64,000 bases of DNA from Acholeplasma sp. (GCA_012839355.1 DUNK01000013.1:1-64000), one strand, 5' to 3'. Shown: positions 1 through 10,627, numbered from the stretch's first letter. Notes: generated by a model from the sequence alone, not told the origin. Translations and numbers: made by a program.

Positions 1-118
1 TAATGATCTAAAAGGTAAAGGTTTTGACCCAAGAAAATTATTAAAACCAGGGACTGAAGCAATCATTGAAGTAGTTAAAGAAAAACTAACTATGTATGGC
101 TCAGTTAACAAGGCATAA
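1..118 (+). CDS. fba: class II fructose-bisphosphate aldolase, C-terminal end only (5' truncated by window)
   Basis: Frame 2 reads NDLKGKGFDPRKLLKPGTEAIIEVVKEKLTMYGSVNKA*, typical of the class II aldolase C-terminus. Confidence 0.7.
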   Translation, partial: NDLKGKGFDPRKLLKPGTEAIIEVVKEKLTMYGSVNKA

Positions 119-137
119 ATAGTTTTAAAGTAACAAT

Positions 138-170
138 AAGGCTTTGGTAAACCCAAAGCCTTTTATTTTT
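138..170 (+). terminator. Rho-independent terminator
   Basis: AAGGCTTTGG-loop-CCCAAAGCCTT followed by TTATTTTT. Confidence 0.75.
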
Positions 171-210
171 AAATATATAATGTAAAATAGAAGTGTAAGG
201 AGAAAAGGAA

Positions 211-756
211 ATGAAAGATGTAGTGTTTAATGACTATGCAAGTTGGTTAATTGAAAACGATGAGTTTTTAAAAGAAATAAAAGAAAAATCAATTTTTGTT
301 TATGAAAAATATGAATCTATATTTAAAGTGGTTGCTCATCTTTATGATTTAAAAGTTGCGAATCAAGAACTAACTTTAAATGAAGAAGAAATATTTGCAA
401 GCGGCTTCTATTTTTTATATATTCAAATAGAAAACATAAAACTAATTAAGAAATCTTTCTTTAATGAAAGTTTAAAAGAACTTAAAAAAGAAGAAAAAGC
501 GGTTAGCTTTTATTTAGATGTTCATGAGTTTATTAATATAATTGATAGTAATGTAGAAGATAAAGATATAACTAAACCTTTAATAGAAATTGAAAATGAA
601 ATACTTTTATGTTTTAAGGAAAAAAGACCTTTAAGAGAAGAAATATATGAAGAGTTTGATAATAAACTTGAAAAATTATATAAAGAAAATGATATAGAGT
701 TTTATTCAATTGCAAGCATCTTTTATTCAATAGCCGAAATATACGATTTAATTTAA
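211..756 (+). CDS. hypothetical protein (181 aa), charged, helical
   Basis: Complete ORF with upstream AAGGAGAAAAGG; no recognised family. Confidence 0.6.
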   Translation: MKDVVFNDYASWLIENDEFLKEIKEKSIFVYEKYESIFKVVAHLYDLKVANQELTLNEEEIFASGFYFLYIQIENIKLIKKSFFNESLKELKKEEKAVSFYLDVHEFINIIDSNVEDKDITKPLIEIENEILLCFKEKRPLREEIYEEFDNKLEKLYKENDIEFYSIASIFYSIAEIYDLI

Positions 757-772
757 AAGAAGAAGAATAAAG

Positions 773-798
773 AAAAACACAGCCGACGCTGTGTTTTT
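773..798 (+). terminator. Rho-independent terminator
   Basis: AAAAACACAGC-CGAC-GCTGTGTTTTT. Confidence 0.75.
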
Positions 799-811
799 AA
801 ATGAGTAAATA

Positions 812-951
812 TTAAATTTCTAAAAGCCAATCAATAATATTAACTACATTAATGCCATTATAATTGCCTAATCCTAATTTATCATTAGTTAAAATTGTTT
901 TAGGATAATTATCAATTAATAGTTTAATAGTTAATAGAGTTGTTCCATTTC
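812..951 (-). pseudogene. 3' remnant of a short gene (possibly PIN-domain-like C-terminus)
   Basis: Minus strand reads ...TIKLLIDNYPKTILTNDKLGLGNYNGINVVNIIDWLLEI*; no start codon, and the open frame stops within the hairpin repeat at 937-961. Confidence 0.35.
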
Positions 952-1001
952 AAACAACTCTCACAAAAAACAAGAAGACTTGTTTCATTCCAAACAACTC
1001 T
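937..1001. repeat. two ~24-bp imperfect direct repeats, each with internal dyad symmetry, period 40 bp
   Basis: AGTTGTTCCATTTCAAACAACTCT (938-961) and ACTTGTTTCATTCCAAACAACTCT (978-1001), 21/24 identical. Confidence 0.6.
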
Positions 1002-1030
1002 TAATAAAAAATATTTTAAGTTATGAAAGA

Positions 1031-1059
1031 AAAAAACACAGATTTAAACTGTGTTTTTT
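1031..1059 (-). terminator. terminator of the lysS operon
   Basis: AAAAAACACAG-ATTTAAA-CTGTGTTTTTT hairpin just 3' of lysS. Confidence 0.7.
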
Positions 1060-1064
1060 GCAGT

Positions 1065-2555
1065 TTATTTATATACTTTATGTCTCATGTGTGGGAATAG
1101 TATGATATCTCTTATGTTAGGAACATCAAGTAGTAACATAATGAATCTATCTATTCCAATGCCTAAACCACCAGTAGGTGGAAGGCCGTGTTCTAATGCT
1201 TCTAGATAATCATAATCCATTTCACTAGCTTCTAAGTTTCCAAGTTCTCGTTCCTTTAATTGAGCTTCAAATCTTTCTTTTTGATCGATTGGGTCATTTA
1301 ATTCACTAAAGGCGTTAGCGTATTCTCTACCATCAATAAAAAGTTCAAATCGATCAGCGAAACGAGAATCTTTCTCGTTTTTCTTAGCTAGAGGACTAAT
1401 ATCTGTTGGATGATGATAAACAAATGTAGGTTGAACGATTGTTTTTTCAACGAATCTATCAAAGAAAGCCTCAACTATGTGACCAACACGATAGTGTTTT
1501 TCAACAGTTATATCGTGTTCTTTAGCGATCTTTTTCGCTTCTTCTAAAGATTTAACATTTTTAAAATCAATATTTGTTTGTTCTTTGATTGCATCAGTCA
1601 TAGTAATGCGTTTAAATGGTTTTTTAAGACTTATCTTTTTATCTTGATAAGTAATCTCATAAGTTCCTAGTGTGTCATAGGCAACAAAACTAATACAGTC
1701 TTCAACTAAATCCATCATGCCTTCCATATCGCTATATGCTTCATATGCTTCAACAGTAGTGAATTCAGGGTTATGTTGTGGGCTCATGCCTTCGTTTCTA
1801 AATAAGCGACCAATTTCATAAACCTTTTCTAATCCACCAACGATTAATTTTTTAAGTGGAAGTTCAGTTGCGATTCTTAAATAGAAGTCCATATCTAATG
1901 TATTATGGTGTGTAATAAATGGTCTTGCGGTAGCTCCGCCCAAGATTGGTTGTAAGATTGGGGTTTCTACCTCTACAAAGCCTTTTCCATCAAAAAACTT
2001 TTGGAAAGAACGAATGATTTTAGGTCTTGCAAGAGCGATGTTTTTTGAGTTTTCATCAACGAGCAAATCGATGTATCTTTTTCTTCTAATTTCTTCAATA
2101 TCTTGTAAACCGCCCCACTTATCAGGAAGTTGTTTTAAAGCTTTTGATAGGTGTGTGTATTTTAAAACTTTAACAGTTAATTCACCCATATTAGTTCTAA
2201 ATAATACTCCTTCAACACCGATGATATCGCCTAAGTCAGAAAGTAAAAAAACTTCATAAGCGTGTTCGCCTATTTGGTCTTTTCTTACATAGATTTGTAG
2301 TTGTGCATCTCTATCTTGGATAGTTAAAAAAGCGACTTTTCCTTGCAGTCTTTTTCTCATTATCCGGCCAGCGATAGTAACACTAACGTTCAATTCTTCA
2401 AGAGCGGCTTTATCTAAGTCTCCATACTTATTTATAATTTCAGTGTTTGTATGAGTTCTTTTAAAAGCATGTCCAAAAGGATCTACGCCTAATTCTTTAT
2501 ATTTTTTAAGTTTATCTCTTCTTACTTGTTCTTGTTCAGAAAGTTTAATATCCAT
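1065..2555 (-). CDS. lysS: lysyl-tRNA synthetase (class II)
   Basis: Full-length class II LysRS including GRLFRNEGMSPQHNPEFTTVEAYEAY and GLGIGIDRFIMLLLD. Confidence 0.97.
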   Translation of the reverse strand: MDIKLSEQEQVRRDKLKKYKELGVDPFGHAFKRTHTNTEIINKYGDLDKAALEELNVSVTIAGRIMRKRLQGKVAFLTIQDRDAQLQIYVRKDQIGEHAYEVFLLSDLGDIIGVEGVLFRTNMGELTVKVLKYTHLSKALKQLPDKWGGLQDIEEIRRKRYIDLLVDENSKNIALARPKIIRSFQKFFDGKGFVEVETPILQPILGGATARPFITHHNTLDMDFYLRIATELPLKKLIVGGLEKVYEIGRLFRNEGMSPQHNPEFTTVEAYEAYSDMEGMMDLVEDCISFVAYDTLGTYEITYQDKKISLKKPFKRITMTDAIKEQTNIDFKNVKSLEEAKKIAKEHDITVEKHYRVGHIVEAFFDRFVEKTIVQPTFVYHHPTDISPLAKKNEKDSRFADRFELFIDGREYANAFSELNDPIDQKERFEAQLKERELGNLEASEMDYDYLEALEHGLPPTGGLGIGIDRFIMLLLDVPNIRDIILFPHMRHKVYK

Positions 2556-2614
2556 TTTAACAACTCCTTATAGTTAGTGATTATAACAAAATGTCTTATA
2601 AAAAGCCACAACAA

Positions 2615-2863
2615 CTACGTTGTGACTTTTTCTTCTTTGATAAGTTTATACATTAAATCATCTTTAAGAAGAACAAGGCTAGTTACCTCTACAATTATTA
2701 TTTTTGCTGCAAACATAATTTTAATGGTATCGCCTATTTTAACTTTGTATCCTGGTTTTTGGATTTTATCATTAACATAAACAAACTCATTAGTTGTTGC
2801 CTCTTTAGCAACTGTACGCCTTCTTATTAATCTTGATACCTTTAAATATTTATCAAGTCTCAT
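2615..2863 (-). CDS. rqcP: S4-domain RNA-binding protein, RqcP/YabO-like
   Basis: [22 protein letters not shown]..., S4 fold; ATG at 2861-2863 overlaps the ftsH stop, shorter than the ORF-track start. Confidence 0.75.
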   Translation of the reverse strand: MRLDKYLKVSRLIRRRTVAKEATTNEFVYVNDKIQKPGYKVKIGDTIKIMFAAKIIIVEVTSLVLLKDDLMYKLIKEEKVTT

Positions 2864-4778
2864 CGTTAGTTTTTTCTTCTTGTTTAGCTTCTTCAACTTC
2901 CTCTTCTACAAGGCCGTTATTTTTATCATATCTACTTAAGCCGCCAGTTTTTACAATCTCATCAATGTCTTGTTTAGTGAGTGTTTCAACTTTCATTAAG
3001 TAATCAGCAATTGTATCTAGAAGTTTTCTGTTTTCTTTTAAAACTTTATGTGCCAATTCATAGGCTTCATTCATAATTTTTCTAACTTCAGTATCAATTT
3101 CTAAGGCAACTTGGTCAGAGAAATTTTTAGTTTGGAAGTAATCTCTACCTAAGAAAACATCGCCTGAGTTAGCCTCGTATTGAATAGGACCTAAATCGCT
3201 CATACCATATTCCGTAACCATCGCTCTAGCGATTCTTGTTGCTGTTTGGAAGTCTTGATAAGCTCCAGTAGTAACATCACCAAACACTATCTCTTCGGCA
3301 ACACGACCACCTAAATAACCCACAATTTTAGCGGTTAATGATTGTTTAGATTGTAAGAATGTTTCTTCTTCAGGAATCATTAAGTTATACCCGCCAGCTC
3401 TACCTCTAGCAACGATTGTAACTTTTTGGACAATATTTGAATGTTCAACTTTTAAGCCGATTACGGCGTGTCCTGCTTCGTGATAAGCGATAATTTCTTT
3501 TTCTTTTTCTGACATTTTACGACTTCTCTTTGCAGGCCCTAACATAACTCTATCTGTTGCTTCATCTATATCGTGTACTTCAATAACTTTTCTATTAGCT
3601 CTTGCTGCAAGAAGAGCCGCCTCATTTAATAAGTTTTCTAAGTCAGCACCGCTAAAGCCTGGTGTTCTTTGAGCAATGTGGGCAAAATTAACATCTTCAG
3701 CAAAGTTTTTATTTTTTGCGTGAACATTTAAAATTGCTTCTCTACCGCGAACATCTGGTAAGTCGATTGTAATAGTACGGTCAAATCTACCTGGTCTTAA
3801 TAAAGCTGGGTCTAAAATGTCTGCTCTGTTTGTTGCAGCCATAATGATAATGCCCACACTTTGGTCAAACCCATCCATTTCAACAAGAAGTTGGTTAAGT
3901 GTTTGTTCGCGTTCATCGTGTCCACCACCTAAACCTGCCCCTCTTTGTCTACCGACTGCATCAATTTCATCGATAAAGATGATACATGGGGCGTTTTGTT
4001 TAGCAGCTTTAAATAAATCTCTAACTCTTGATGCACCGACCCCAACAAACATCTCAACGAAGTCAGAACCACTAATTGAGAAGAAAGGAACGCCAGCTTC
4101 GCCTGAAACGGCTCTTGCCAGTAATGTTTTACCTGTTCCAGGATCACCAACTAGTAAAACACCACGTGGGATTCTTGCACCAATATCGCGGTATTTTTTT
4201 GGATATTTTAAGAAGTCCACGATTTCTGCCAACTCTTCTTTTTCTTCATCAACCCCAGCAACATCCGCAAATGTTGTTGTTTTCTTTGTTGCTACTCTTG
4301 CTGGTGATCTAGCGAAGTCAAAGGCTTGTTTGTTTGCTCCGCCACCACGCATTGTTCTATATAAAAACACACCTAGTGTAATAAGTAGAATTATTGGGAA
4401 CAATATTGATAAAATGTCCCAAAAAGACACACTAGATTTTTCTTTGTAAACAGCGATGTTGTTTTCGGTTAACACTTGTTCAACTAATGCCCAGTTTTGA
4501 TTGTGTAAAACGAAGTTATATTTGAGAGAGCCTTGTTCATAAACTTTAATTCTATAAGAATTAGTGTCTGTACCGATTGGCTCCCAAGTAATTGTATGAT
4601 TATTAAACTCGCCATTTTCAATCATCTCTACAAACTGAGAATAGTTTAAGGCATCGGGTGCTTTAGGTGATGTTAATCTTTGGATAAAGAAAAATGAACC
4701 AAATAGAATTAACGCAAAAACTATATATATTCCGAACCCCTTTAATGGGCCCTTGTTTTCGTTTGGTTTCTTTTCCAT
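2853..4778 (-). CDS. ftsH: ATP-dependent zinc metalloprotease FtsH
   Basis: Walker A GDPGTGKT, Walker [12 protein letters not shown] region, HEAGH zinc motif, N-terminal TMs. Confidence 0.98.
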   Translation of the reverse strand: MEKKPNENKGPLKGFGIYIVFALILFGSFFFIQRLTSPKAPDALNYSQFVEMIENGEFNNHTITWEPIGTDTNSYRIKVYEQGSLKYNFVLHNQNWALVEQVLTENNIAVYKEKSSVSFWDILSILFPIILLITLGVFLYRTMRGGGANKQAFDFARSPARVATKKTTTFADVAGVDEEKEELAEIVDFLKYPKKYRDIGARIPRGVLLVGDPGTGKTLLARAVSGEAGVPFFSISGSDFVEMFVGVGASRVRDLFKAAKQNAPCIIFIDEIDAVGRQRGAGLGGGHDEREQTLNQLLVEMDGFDQSVGIIIMAATNRADILDPALLRPGRFDRTITIDLPDVRGREAILNVHAKNKNFAEDVNFAHIAQRTPGFSGADLENLLNEAALLAARANRKVIEVHDIDEATDRVMLGPAKRSRKMSEKEKEIIAYHEAGHAVIGLKVEHSNIVQKVTIVARGRAGGYNLMIPEEETFLQSKQSLTAKIVGYLGGRVAEEIVFGDVTTGAYQDFQTATRIARAMVTEYGMSDLGPIQYEANSGDVFLGRDYFQTKNFSDQVALEIDTEVRKIMNEAYELAHKVLKENRKLLDTIADYLMKVETLTKQDIDEIVKTGGLSRYDKNNGLVEEEVEEAKQEEKTNDET

Positions 4779-4784
4779 TAAGTA

Positions 4785-5342
4785 TTACTCCTCATCTTTC
4801 ATATAATAATGTTCTTTTAATACGCCTACATATGGCAGATTCCTATATAACTCATTAAAGTCTAAACCATAACCGACTACAAAATATTTAGGTATGGTTA
4901 CACCTATATATTTAGGTTCAAAAGGAATAACTCTTCCTTCAGGTTTATCTAACAGAGTTACAACTTCAACGCTTTTTGCGCCTCTGTGTAAAAGTAATTT
5001 TGCGACAACATTTAATGTTTTGCCTGTATCAACGATATCTTCGCAAATTAAAATATCACGATCAACAACAGAAGTATTAATATCCATTAAGATTTTAATA
5101 TCTCCTGAAGATGAGATACCGCCTTTATAACTCGAAACGTCCATAAATTCTAGTTGAACAGGCAAATCAACATATCTCATTAAATCAGACATAAAAGGTA
5201 TACAACCATTTAAAAGACCTAATAAAATTAAATTATCAGAATCTTTATAGTCTTCAGTAATTTGTTTGCCGAGTCTTTTACAAATCTCATTAATTTCATC
5301 TGCTGAAACTAAAACTTTTTCAATTGCTTTGTCTAAATTCAT
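4785..5342 (-). CDS. hpt: hypoxanthine phosphoribosyltransferase
   Basis: PRTase motif ILICEDIVDTGKTL; conserved tilS-hpt-ftsH order. Confidence 0.95.
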   Translation of the reverse strand: MNLDKAIEKVLVSADEINEICKRLGKQITEDYKDSDNLILLGLLNGCIPFMSDLMRYVDLPVQLEFMDVSSYKGGISSSGDIKILMDINTSVVDRDILICEDIVDTGKTLNVVAKLLLHRGAKSVEVVTLLDKPEGRVIPFEPKYIGVTIPKYFVVGYGLDFNELYRNLPYVGVLKEHYYMKDEE

Positions 5343-5343
5343 G

Positions 5344-6621
5344 TCACTTTCTCCTATAAATTAGTATTAGTTTATCCGTTAAATCTGGATGATTGTTAGT
5401 ATATTTTCCTAGCACTGCTAAGATATTATCATCATTATCAACAATCAAAATATCATTATCTCTTTCGTTTAGTGGAACCTTTTTATCAATATAAAAATCT
5501 TTTAATTTTTTATGGCCATAGGGGAAGTATAACTTATCGCCATCTTTTCGTGTTCGTGCATATAGTGGTTGTACCTTATTATTATAACATAAATATAATG
5601 GATTGCTTATGTTTTCCTCAATTTTATTATTTAAAATAATAACTTTACCATTTGGCAAAATGTTTTCTTTATCAAAATAAAGTTGTTGTTTAAAAGGAAG
5701 TATCTTTGATTTTAAAGCGATATGTGCGCTATCATAAACTTTAATAAATTCTAAGTTATCGCCTAAATCAAGTGTAGCGTTTGGGCCAGAAGAAGCAAGA
5801 AAATCAGTGATCATCATAATCTTTTCTGTTGAGATGTTTAAGTTATGCTCTTCTAGCATATACGCAATAACATCAACTTTTAATGCCTCATCTAACTTTA
5901 AAAACTCATCAATATTAAAAGAAAGAGAACCATTTAAAAATTTAATTGTTTCATTTCTAATAAAATTAAAAGCATCAGAAAGATTTTTGTTGTATTCGAT
6001 TACTTTAGTTAAAAAGGCACTATTATCTTTAATTAGATATGGGATAACATTATGTCTAATTTTATTTCTTGTATAGTCTTCTGATAAGTTTGATTGATCA
6101 AAAAAGTATTTAATGTTGTGTTTTTTTGCGTAATTAATGATTTCATCTTTAGCAACATATAATAGAGGTTTAATGAAATACATATAATATTTATAATAGC
6201 TTTGTTGCATTCCTGCATAACCTAAGAGGTTTGATCCGCGTGAAAGTTTTAAAATAATTGTTTCAGCTAAATCATTTAAATGATGAGCAGTAACAATTAC
6301 ATCAGTATGATACTTTTTCGCAACATCAATTAAATGTTTCCTTCTTAAATCGCTAGCAACGCTTTGGAAGTTTTCGTTTTCATCTATATTTAAAATAAAA
6401 TATTCAAAAGAAATATTATTGTTTTTACATAAATCTTTAATGTAGTTAGCTTCAGTTACTGATTCTTTTCTTTGTTGGTGATTAAAATTAACAACAACCA
6501 AAGAATAATTTAATTCCATTAAAATATCTAACAACACAAGAGAATCAATGCCGCCGGAGACACTAATAACGATTTTTTTCTTTTTGTGGGGTGCTAAAAT
6601 TTTGCTTACTGTATCTTTCAT
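5344..6621 (-). CDS. tilS: tRNA(Ile)-lysidine synthetase
   Basis: PP-loop VISVSGGIDSLVLL, THAHHLND-like AHHLNDLAET; operon context. Confidence 0.95.
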   Translation of the reverse strand: MKDTVSKILAPHKKKKIVISVSGGIDSLVLLDILMELNYSLVVVNFNHQQRKESVTEANYIKDLCKNNNISFEYFILNIDENENFQSVASDLRRKHLIDVAKKYHTDVIVTAHHLNDLAETIILKLSRGSNLLGYAGMQQSYYKYYMYFIKPLLYVAKDEIINYAKKHNIKYFFDQSNLSEDYTRNKIRHNVIPYLIKDNSAFLTKVIEYNKNLSDAFNFIRNETIKFLNGSLSFNIDEFLKLDEALKVDVIAYMLEEHNLNISTEKIMMITDFLASSGPNATLDLGDNLEFIKVYDSAHIALKSKILPFKQQLYFDKENILPNGKVIILNNKIEENISNPLYLCYNNKVQPLYARTRKDGDKLYFPYGHKKLKDFYIDKKVPLNERDNDILIVDNDDNILAVLGKYTNNHPDLTDKLILIYRRK

Positions 6622-6776
6622 ATAACCACCTTGTTTATGTTATTATAACATAATCAAAAGGAATAAATTAGAGTTGAGATTATAAATTTTAAAGAAATGT
6701 AAATTTTAAAAAAACAACTCAATTTATATTTTTATTATTAAATTCTATGTTATAATAACTTGAAACGGAGGTATGT

Positions 6777-7331
6777 ATGTTAATACTTGCAAGTAATTCA
6801 GAGCGTAGAAAAAAGTTGTTATCTGATATTGGACTTGAGTTTAAAGTTGTTAGTAATGCTGTTTCTGAAGAAATTGACGAAAAACTAAAACCAGAAGATA
6901 CGGTTATTACTTTGTCAAAAAGAAAAGCATATGCAGCCTTTAAACAAAATCCAAATGATACAATAATTGCCGCTGATACAATGGTTTGGGTAGGCGATAC
7001 CCCTATTCACTCTCCTAAAACAGAAGAAGAAGCATACGAAGCGTTAAAAAAACTCTCTGGTCAAAGCCATAAAGTTTATACTGGTGTGACAATTATCAAT
7101 AAGGATAAAGAGATTTCTTTTTACGAAGTTTCAACTGTTTATATGAAAAACTATAATGACATTCAAATATATGAATATATTAAAACAGGCGAACCATACG
7201 GTAAGGCTGGCGGATATGGAATCCAAGGCGAAGGTGGGAAGTTAGTAGAGAGTTATGAAGGGGACTTTTTCACAATCGTTGGTTTACCACTTAAAAAACT
7301 CCAAAAAGAATTAGAAGCATTTAACTATTAA
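6777..7331 (+). CDS. maf: Maf-family nucleoside triphosphate pyrophosphatase
   Basis: MLILASNSERRKKLL, IIAADTMVW, GKAGGYGIQG. Confidence 0.93.
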   Translation: MLILASNSERRKKLLSDIGLEFKVVSNAVSEEIDEKLKPEDTVITLSKRKAYAAFKQNPNDTIIAADTMVWVGDTPIHSPKTEEEAYEALKKLSGQSHKVYTGVTIINKDKEISFYEVSTVYMKNYNDIQIYEYIKTGEPYGKAGGYGIQGEGGKLVESYEGDFFTIVGLPLKKLQKELEAFNY

Positions 7332-7355
7332 AACGCGAGAGACTCGCGTTTTTTT
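7332..7355 (+). terminator. Rho-independent terminator after maf
   Basis: AACGCGAG-AGA-CTCGCGTT followed by T run. Confidence 0.85.
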
Positions 7356-7398
7356 AAAAAACAAAACGATGCGCACTAAAAATATGACGAATGAGTTT

Positions 7399-7430
7399 GA
7401 TTCGTTTAAAAAATCAAACGAATCTTTTTT
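7399..7430 (+). terminator. second hairpin/T-run downstream of maf
   Basis: GATTCGTTT-loop-AAACGAATC followed by TTTTTT. Confidence 0.55.
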
Positions 7431-7473
7431 ATCCGTTGACAAAGGAAAAAACACTATGGTAGAGTTAATCATT

Positions 7474-7501
7474 AAAAAACAACCACTCAAGGTTGTTTTT
7501 T
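7474..7501 (-). terminator. terminator of hslO
   Basis: AAAAAACAACC-loop-GGTTGTTTTTT overlapping the hslO 3' end. Confidence 0.6.
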
Positions 7502-8362
7502 GGTTACTATCTCTGTTAACTCTTTTTCAGTAAAGTTATAGACCTTTTTACAATACTGGCAAATAATCTCTGCTTTTTTATCTTCCTTAATGATTGTTTC
7601 TAATGCTGTGATATCAAGTTTTTGGAGGAGGTTAGAAAAGTATTTTTTAGTGCACTCACAATGATATTTTAGCTCATGTTTTTCTAAGATGTTTTCCGTA
7701 CCATTCGCGAGTAAGGTTAAAAGTTCATTTGTTGATTTGTTGTTGTCAAAGAAGTTTGTTACTGATGTTAGTTTTTGTAAGGCACCTTCAATTTGAATGA
7801 TTGTTTCTTCTGTTGCTTGTGGGAGTAATTGGATGATAAACCCACCTGCGTGTTTGATACTTGTATCTTCATTAACTAAAACACCCAAACCAACAGAAGA
7901 AGGAACCTGTTCAGAAGAACTAAAATAGTAAGTTAAGTCTTCAGCTATTTCACTAGTAATTAATTCTACAGTGGAAGAATAAGCGTTTTTTAAATGAGGG
8001 TTTCTAATAATAGTTAGATGCCCATTTCCAATTGCTAATCCTACCGCAAGTTTATTGCTATCATTATATTTAAGATAAACATCAGGCTTATCAACATTAC
8101 CTCTTACTTCGCCTTGTGCATTTGATTCAGCTAAGAGCCAACCAATAGGTCCATCTCCATCAATTCTTAAGGTAAGAGAACTTTCGTCTTTATTAAAAAA
8201 ACTCATCATTGATGCAGCGGTTAAAAGTCTCCCAAGAGCAGCAGTAGCAGTTGGCCAAGTCTTATGAATTTTTCTTGCTTTTTCAACTAATGTTTTTGTG
8301 TAACTGACATATATTCTTGCTTCGTTATTATAGGCAGTTGCGATTAATAAATGATCTTTCAT
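7487..8362 (-). CDS. hslO: Hsp33 redox-regulated chaperone
   Basis: CxC (CECT) and CxxC (CQYC) near C-terminus plus Hsp33 core. Confidence 0.95.
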   Translation of the reverse strand: MKDHLLIATAYNNEARIYVSYTKTLVEKARKIHKTWPTATAALGRLLTAASMMSFFNKDESSLTLRIDGDGPIGWLLAESNAQGEVRGNVDKPDVYLKYNDSNKLAVGLAIGNGHLTIIRNPHLKNAYSSTVELITSEIAEDLTYYFSSSEQVPSSVGLGVLVNEDTSIKHAGGFIIQLLPQATEETIIQIEGALQKLTSVTNFFDNNKSTNELLTLLANGTENILEKHELKYHCECTKKYFSNLLQKLDITALETIIKEDKKAEIICQYCKKVYNFTEKELTEIVTKKQP

Positions 8363-8423
8363 TTTTTATTTTCCTTTCAATAAATATAAGTATAATATAT
8401 GATATAATCAAATAGGTGTTATT

Positions 8424-9398
8424 ATGAAATTAAAAATTGGGAATGTAGTTTTAGACAATAATTTAATCTTAGCTCCGATGGCAGGTGTATCAAATAGTGC
8501 CTTTAGAGAAATAGTTAGAAAGCATGGTGCAGGGCTCACTTATTCAGAGATGGTTTCTGATAAAGGAATCCTTTTTGATAATGCTAAAACTATCTCCCTT
8601 TTATATAGTAGAAAAGAGGAGCATCCATATGCTCAACAAATCTTTGGAGCCGATATAGAATCGTTAGTAAAAGCTGCTAAGTATGTTAATGATAATACGG
8701 ACTGTGACATCATTGATATAAATATGGGATGTCCCGTACCTAAGGTATCTTCTAGGGCTCAAGCGGGAGCCGCACTACTTAAAGACCCCAATAAAATTTA
8801 TGAAGTAATTAAAGCCGTTAAAAGAGTAATTACTAAGCCTCTAACAATTAAAATTAGAAGTGGTTGGGATGGTAATTCTATTAACGCAGTTGAGGTTGCA
8901 AAAATTGCTGAAAAAGCAAAAGTAGATGCAATAATAATTCACGGCCGAACACGCAAACAAATGTACTCAGGAAGTGTTGATTTAGAAATTATTAAAAAAG
9001 TAAAAGAAGCTGTTAACATTCCTGTGATTGGCAATGGTGATATTATTGATGGTCCTACTGCTAAAAGGATGTTAGATTATACTAAGGTTGATGGTATCAT
9101 GATTGGTAGGGCAGCACTAGGAAACCCATGGATTTTTAATGAGATTAACCATTATTTAAAGACTGGTGAAACATTAGATAGACCAACGCTTGAAGAGATT
9201 AAAAATGTCTTAATAGAACATTATGAAAAGTTAATTAAAATTAAAGGTGAGCATTTAGCGAACTTAGAGATTAGATCTATTGGCACTCACTATTTTAAAG
9301 GTCTTCCTAATGCTAAAGAGACAAAAGTAAAACTTAGTAGGGTTAATGGAAGAGAAGAGTTTTATGAAATAGTTAATAATTATTTTGAATTATTATAA
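8424..9398 (+). CDS. dusB: tRNA-dihydrouridine synthase
   Basis: LAPMAGVSNSAFR, DINMGCPVPKV, IHGRTRKQMYSG. Confidence 0.95.
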   Translation: MKLKIGNVVLDNNLILAPMAGVSNSAFREIVRKHGAGLTYSEMVSDKGILFDNAKTISLLYSRKEEHPYAQQIFGADIESLVKAAKYVNDNTDCDIIDINMGCPVPKVSSRAQAGAALLKDPNKIYEVIKAVKRVITKPLTIKIRSGWDGNSINAVEVAKIAEKAKVDAIIIHGRTRKQMYSGSVDLEIIKKVKEAVNIPVIGNGDIIDGPTAKRMLDYTKVDGIMIGRAALGNPWIFNEINHYLKTGETLDRPTLEEIKNVLIEHYEKLIKIKGEHLANLEIRSIGTHYFKGLPNAKETKVKLSRVNGREEFYEIVNNYFELL

Positions 9399-10627
9399 CT
9401 ATACAAATAATCTTTATAAGTCTCTAATTGTTTTTGAAACATTTTGACTTCTAAATAAACATAATCATTTAGATATTGTGTATCTAAGACTCGTGTTTTA
9501 GCGTTTAATTCTGAAACGATATTTTGTTTGTTGTATGGAAGTCTCAGTTTAACTATAATAATTTCACCAAATATATTTTTATAAAGATGATTAATTAAAA
9601 GATCAATGTTTTCATTTGTTTTATTAGAAATCCAAAAACCATCTAAATCATTTTTATCATTAATTAAATCAAGCCTTGTATAAACCTCAAGGGAATTAAT
9701 ATGTTCACAGTTTAAATCTTTTAAAACAGACTTAGTAGTTTTTATATGTAAGTCTTTTTCTTTACTTGTGCCATCAACAATGTGAATAATTAAATCACTA
9801 TTTTCAATTTCTTTTAATGTTGATTTAAAGGAGTTAATAAACTCGTGTGGCAGTCTTGTAAGAAAACCGATAGTGTCTGATAAAATAAAATCAGGATAAC
9901 CATTTTTAGAGATTCTTCTAGCTGTAGTATCTAGTGTGGCGAATAAAACATCTTCTTCATAAACTAAATTAGAATCTAATTCTAAATGTTTAATTAAGGT
10001 GTTTAATGTTGCGCTCTTGCCAGCGTTAGTATAACCAACTAAACTTACAAGCGGGACTCGGTTAATCGTTCTCGCTTTTCTTTCAACTTTTCGTTGTATG
10101 TCTAGTTTTTTAATGGCCTGTTCGGTTTTAGAAATAGTAGTTTGAATTACTCTTCTATCTAATTCTAATTTGGTCTCACCAGGACCTTTAGCATTATATG
10201 TTCCACCACCTTGGCGCGATAGACTAGAACGCATCCCAACAAGTCTTGGAAGAAGATATTTTTGCTGGGCTAAAGAGACTTCTAACATTGCTGATTTAGT
10301 CTTGGCTCTTTCAGCGAATATAGATAAGATTAAAAAACTTCTATCGATGATTTGCGTGTCTAATTCTTTTTCTAAATTTCTAATTTGTGCAGGAGTTAAT
10401 TCTTCATCAAAAATAACCATTGTCGCATTTGTATGCTGAACTATATTTTTTAGTTCTTGAACTTTACCACTACCGATACATGTTTTTATGTTGGGTTTAT
10501 CCAATCTTTGAGTAATTTTTTCAATTACTTCAATGTTTAAGGCAGAAGCAACATTTTCTAATTCCTCTAAGGAATATTCCATATTATATTTTCCTAAATC
10601 AATACCAACTAAAATTGCTTTATCCAT
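9380..10627 (-). CDS. hflX: ribosome-associated GTPase HflX
   Basis: GSGKVQEL, GGGTYNAKGPGETKLELDRR, GYTNAGKS. Confidence 0.95.
   Translation of the reverse strand: MDKAILVGIDLGKYNMEYSLEELENVASALNIEVIEKITQRLDKPNIKTCIGSGKVQELKNIVQHTNATMVIFDEELTPAQIRNLEKELDTQIIDRSFLILSIFAERAKTKSAMLEVSLAQQKYLLPRLVGMRSSLSRQGGGTYNAKGPGETKLELDRRVIQTTISKTEQAIKKLDIQRKVERKARTINRVPLVSLVGYTNAGKSATLNTLIKHLELDSNLVYEEDVLFATLDTTARRISKNGYPDFILSDTIGFLTRLPHEFINSFKSTLKEIENSDLIIHIVDGTSKEKDLHIKTTKSVLKDLNCEHINSLEVYTRLDLINDKNDLDGFWISNKTNENIDLLINHLYKNIFGEIIIVKLRLPYNKQNIVSELNAKTRVLDTQYLNDYVYLEVKMFQKQLETYKDYLYSYNNSK

Noticed and set aside
937-1001. CRISPR array
   Set aside because: Only two imperfect copies, 40-bp period leaves a ~16-bp spacer, no cas genes in the window; kept only as a repeat pair.
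2014-2259. Plus-strand ORF inside lysS
   Set aside because: Antisense to a clearly conserved gene, no RBS or family match.
3817-4449. 210-aa plus-strand ORF antisense to ftsH (and smaller overlapping ORFs at 3929-4312)
   Set aside because: Shadow ORFs of the ftsH coding sequence; composition is typical of antisense translation.
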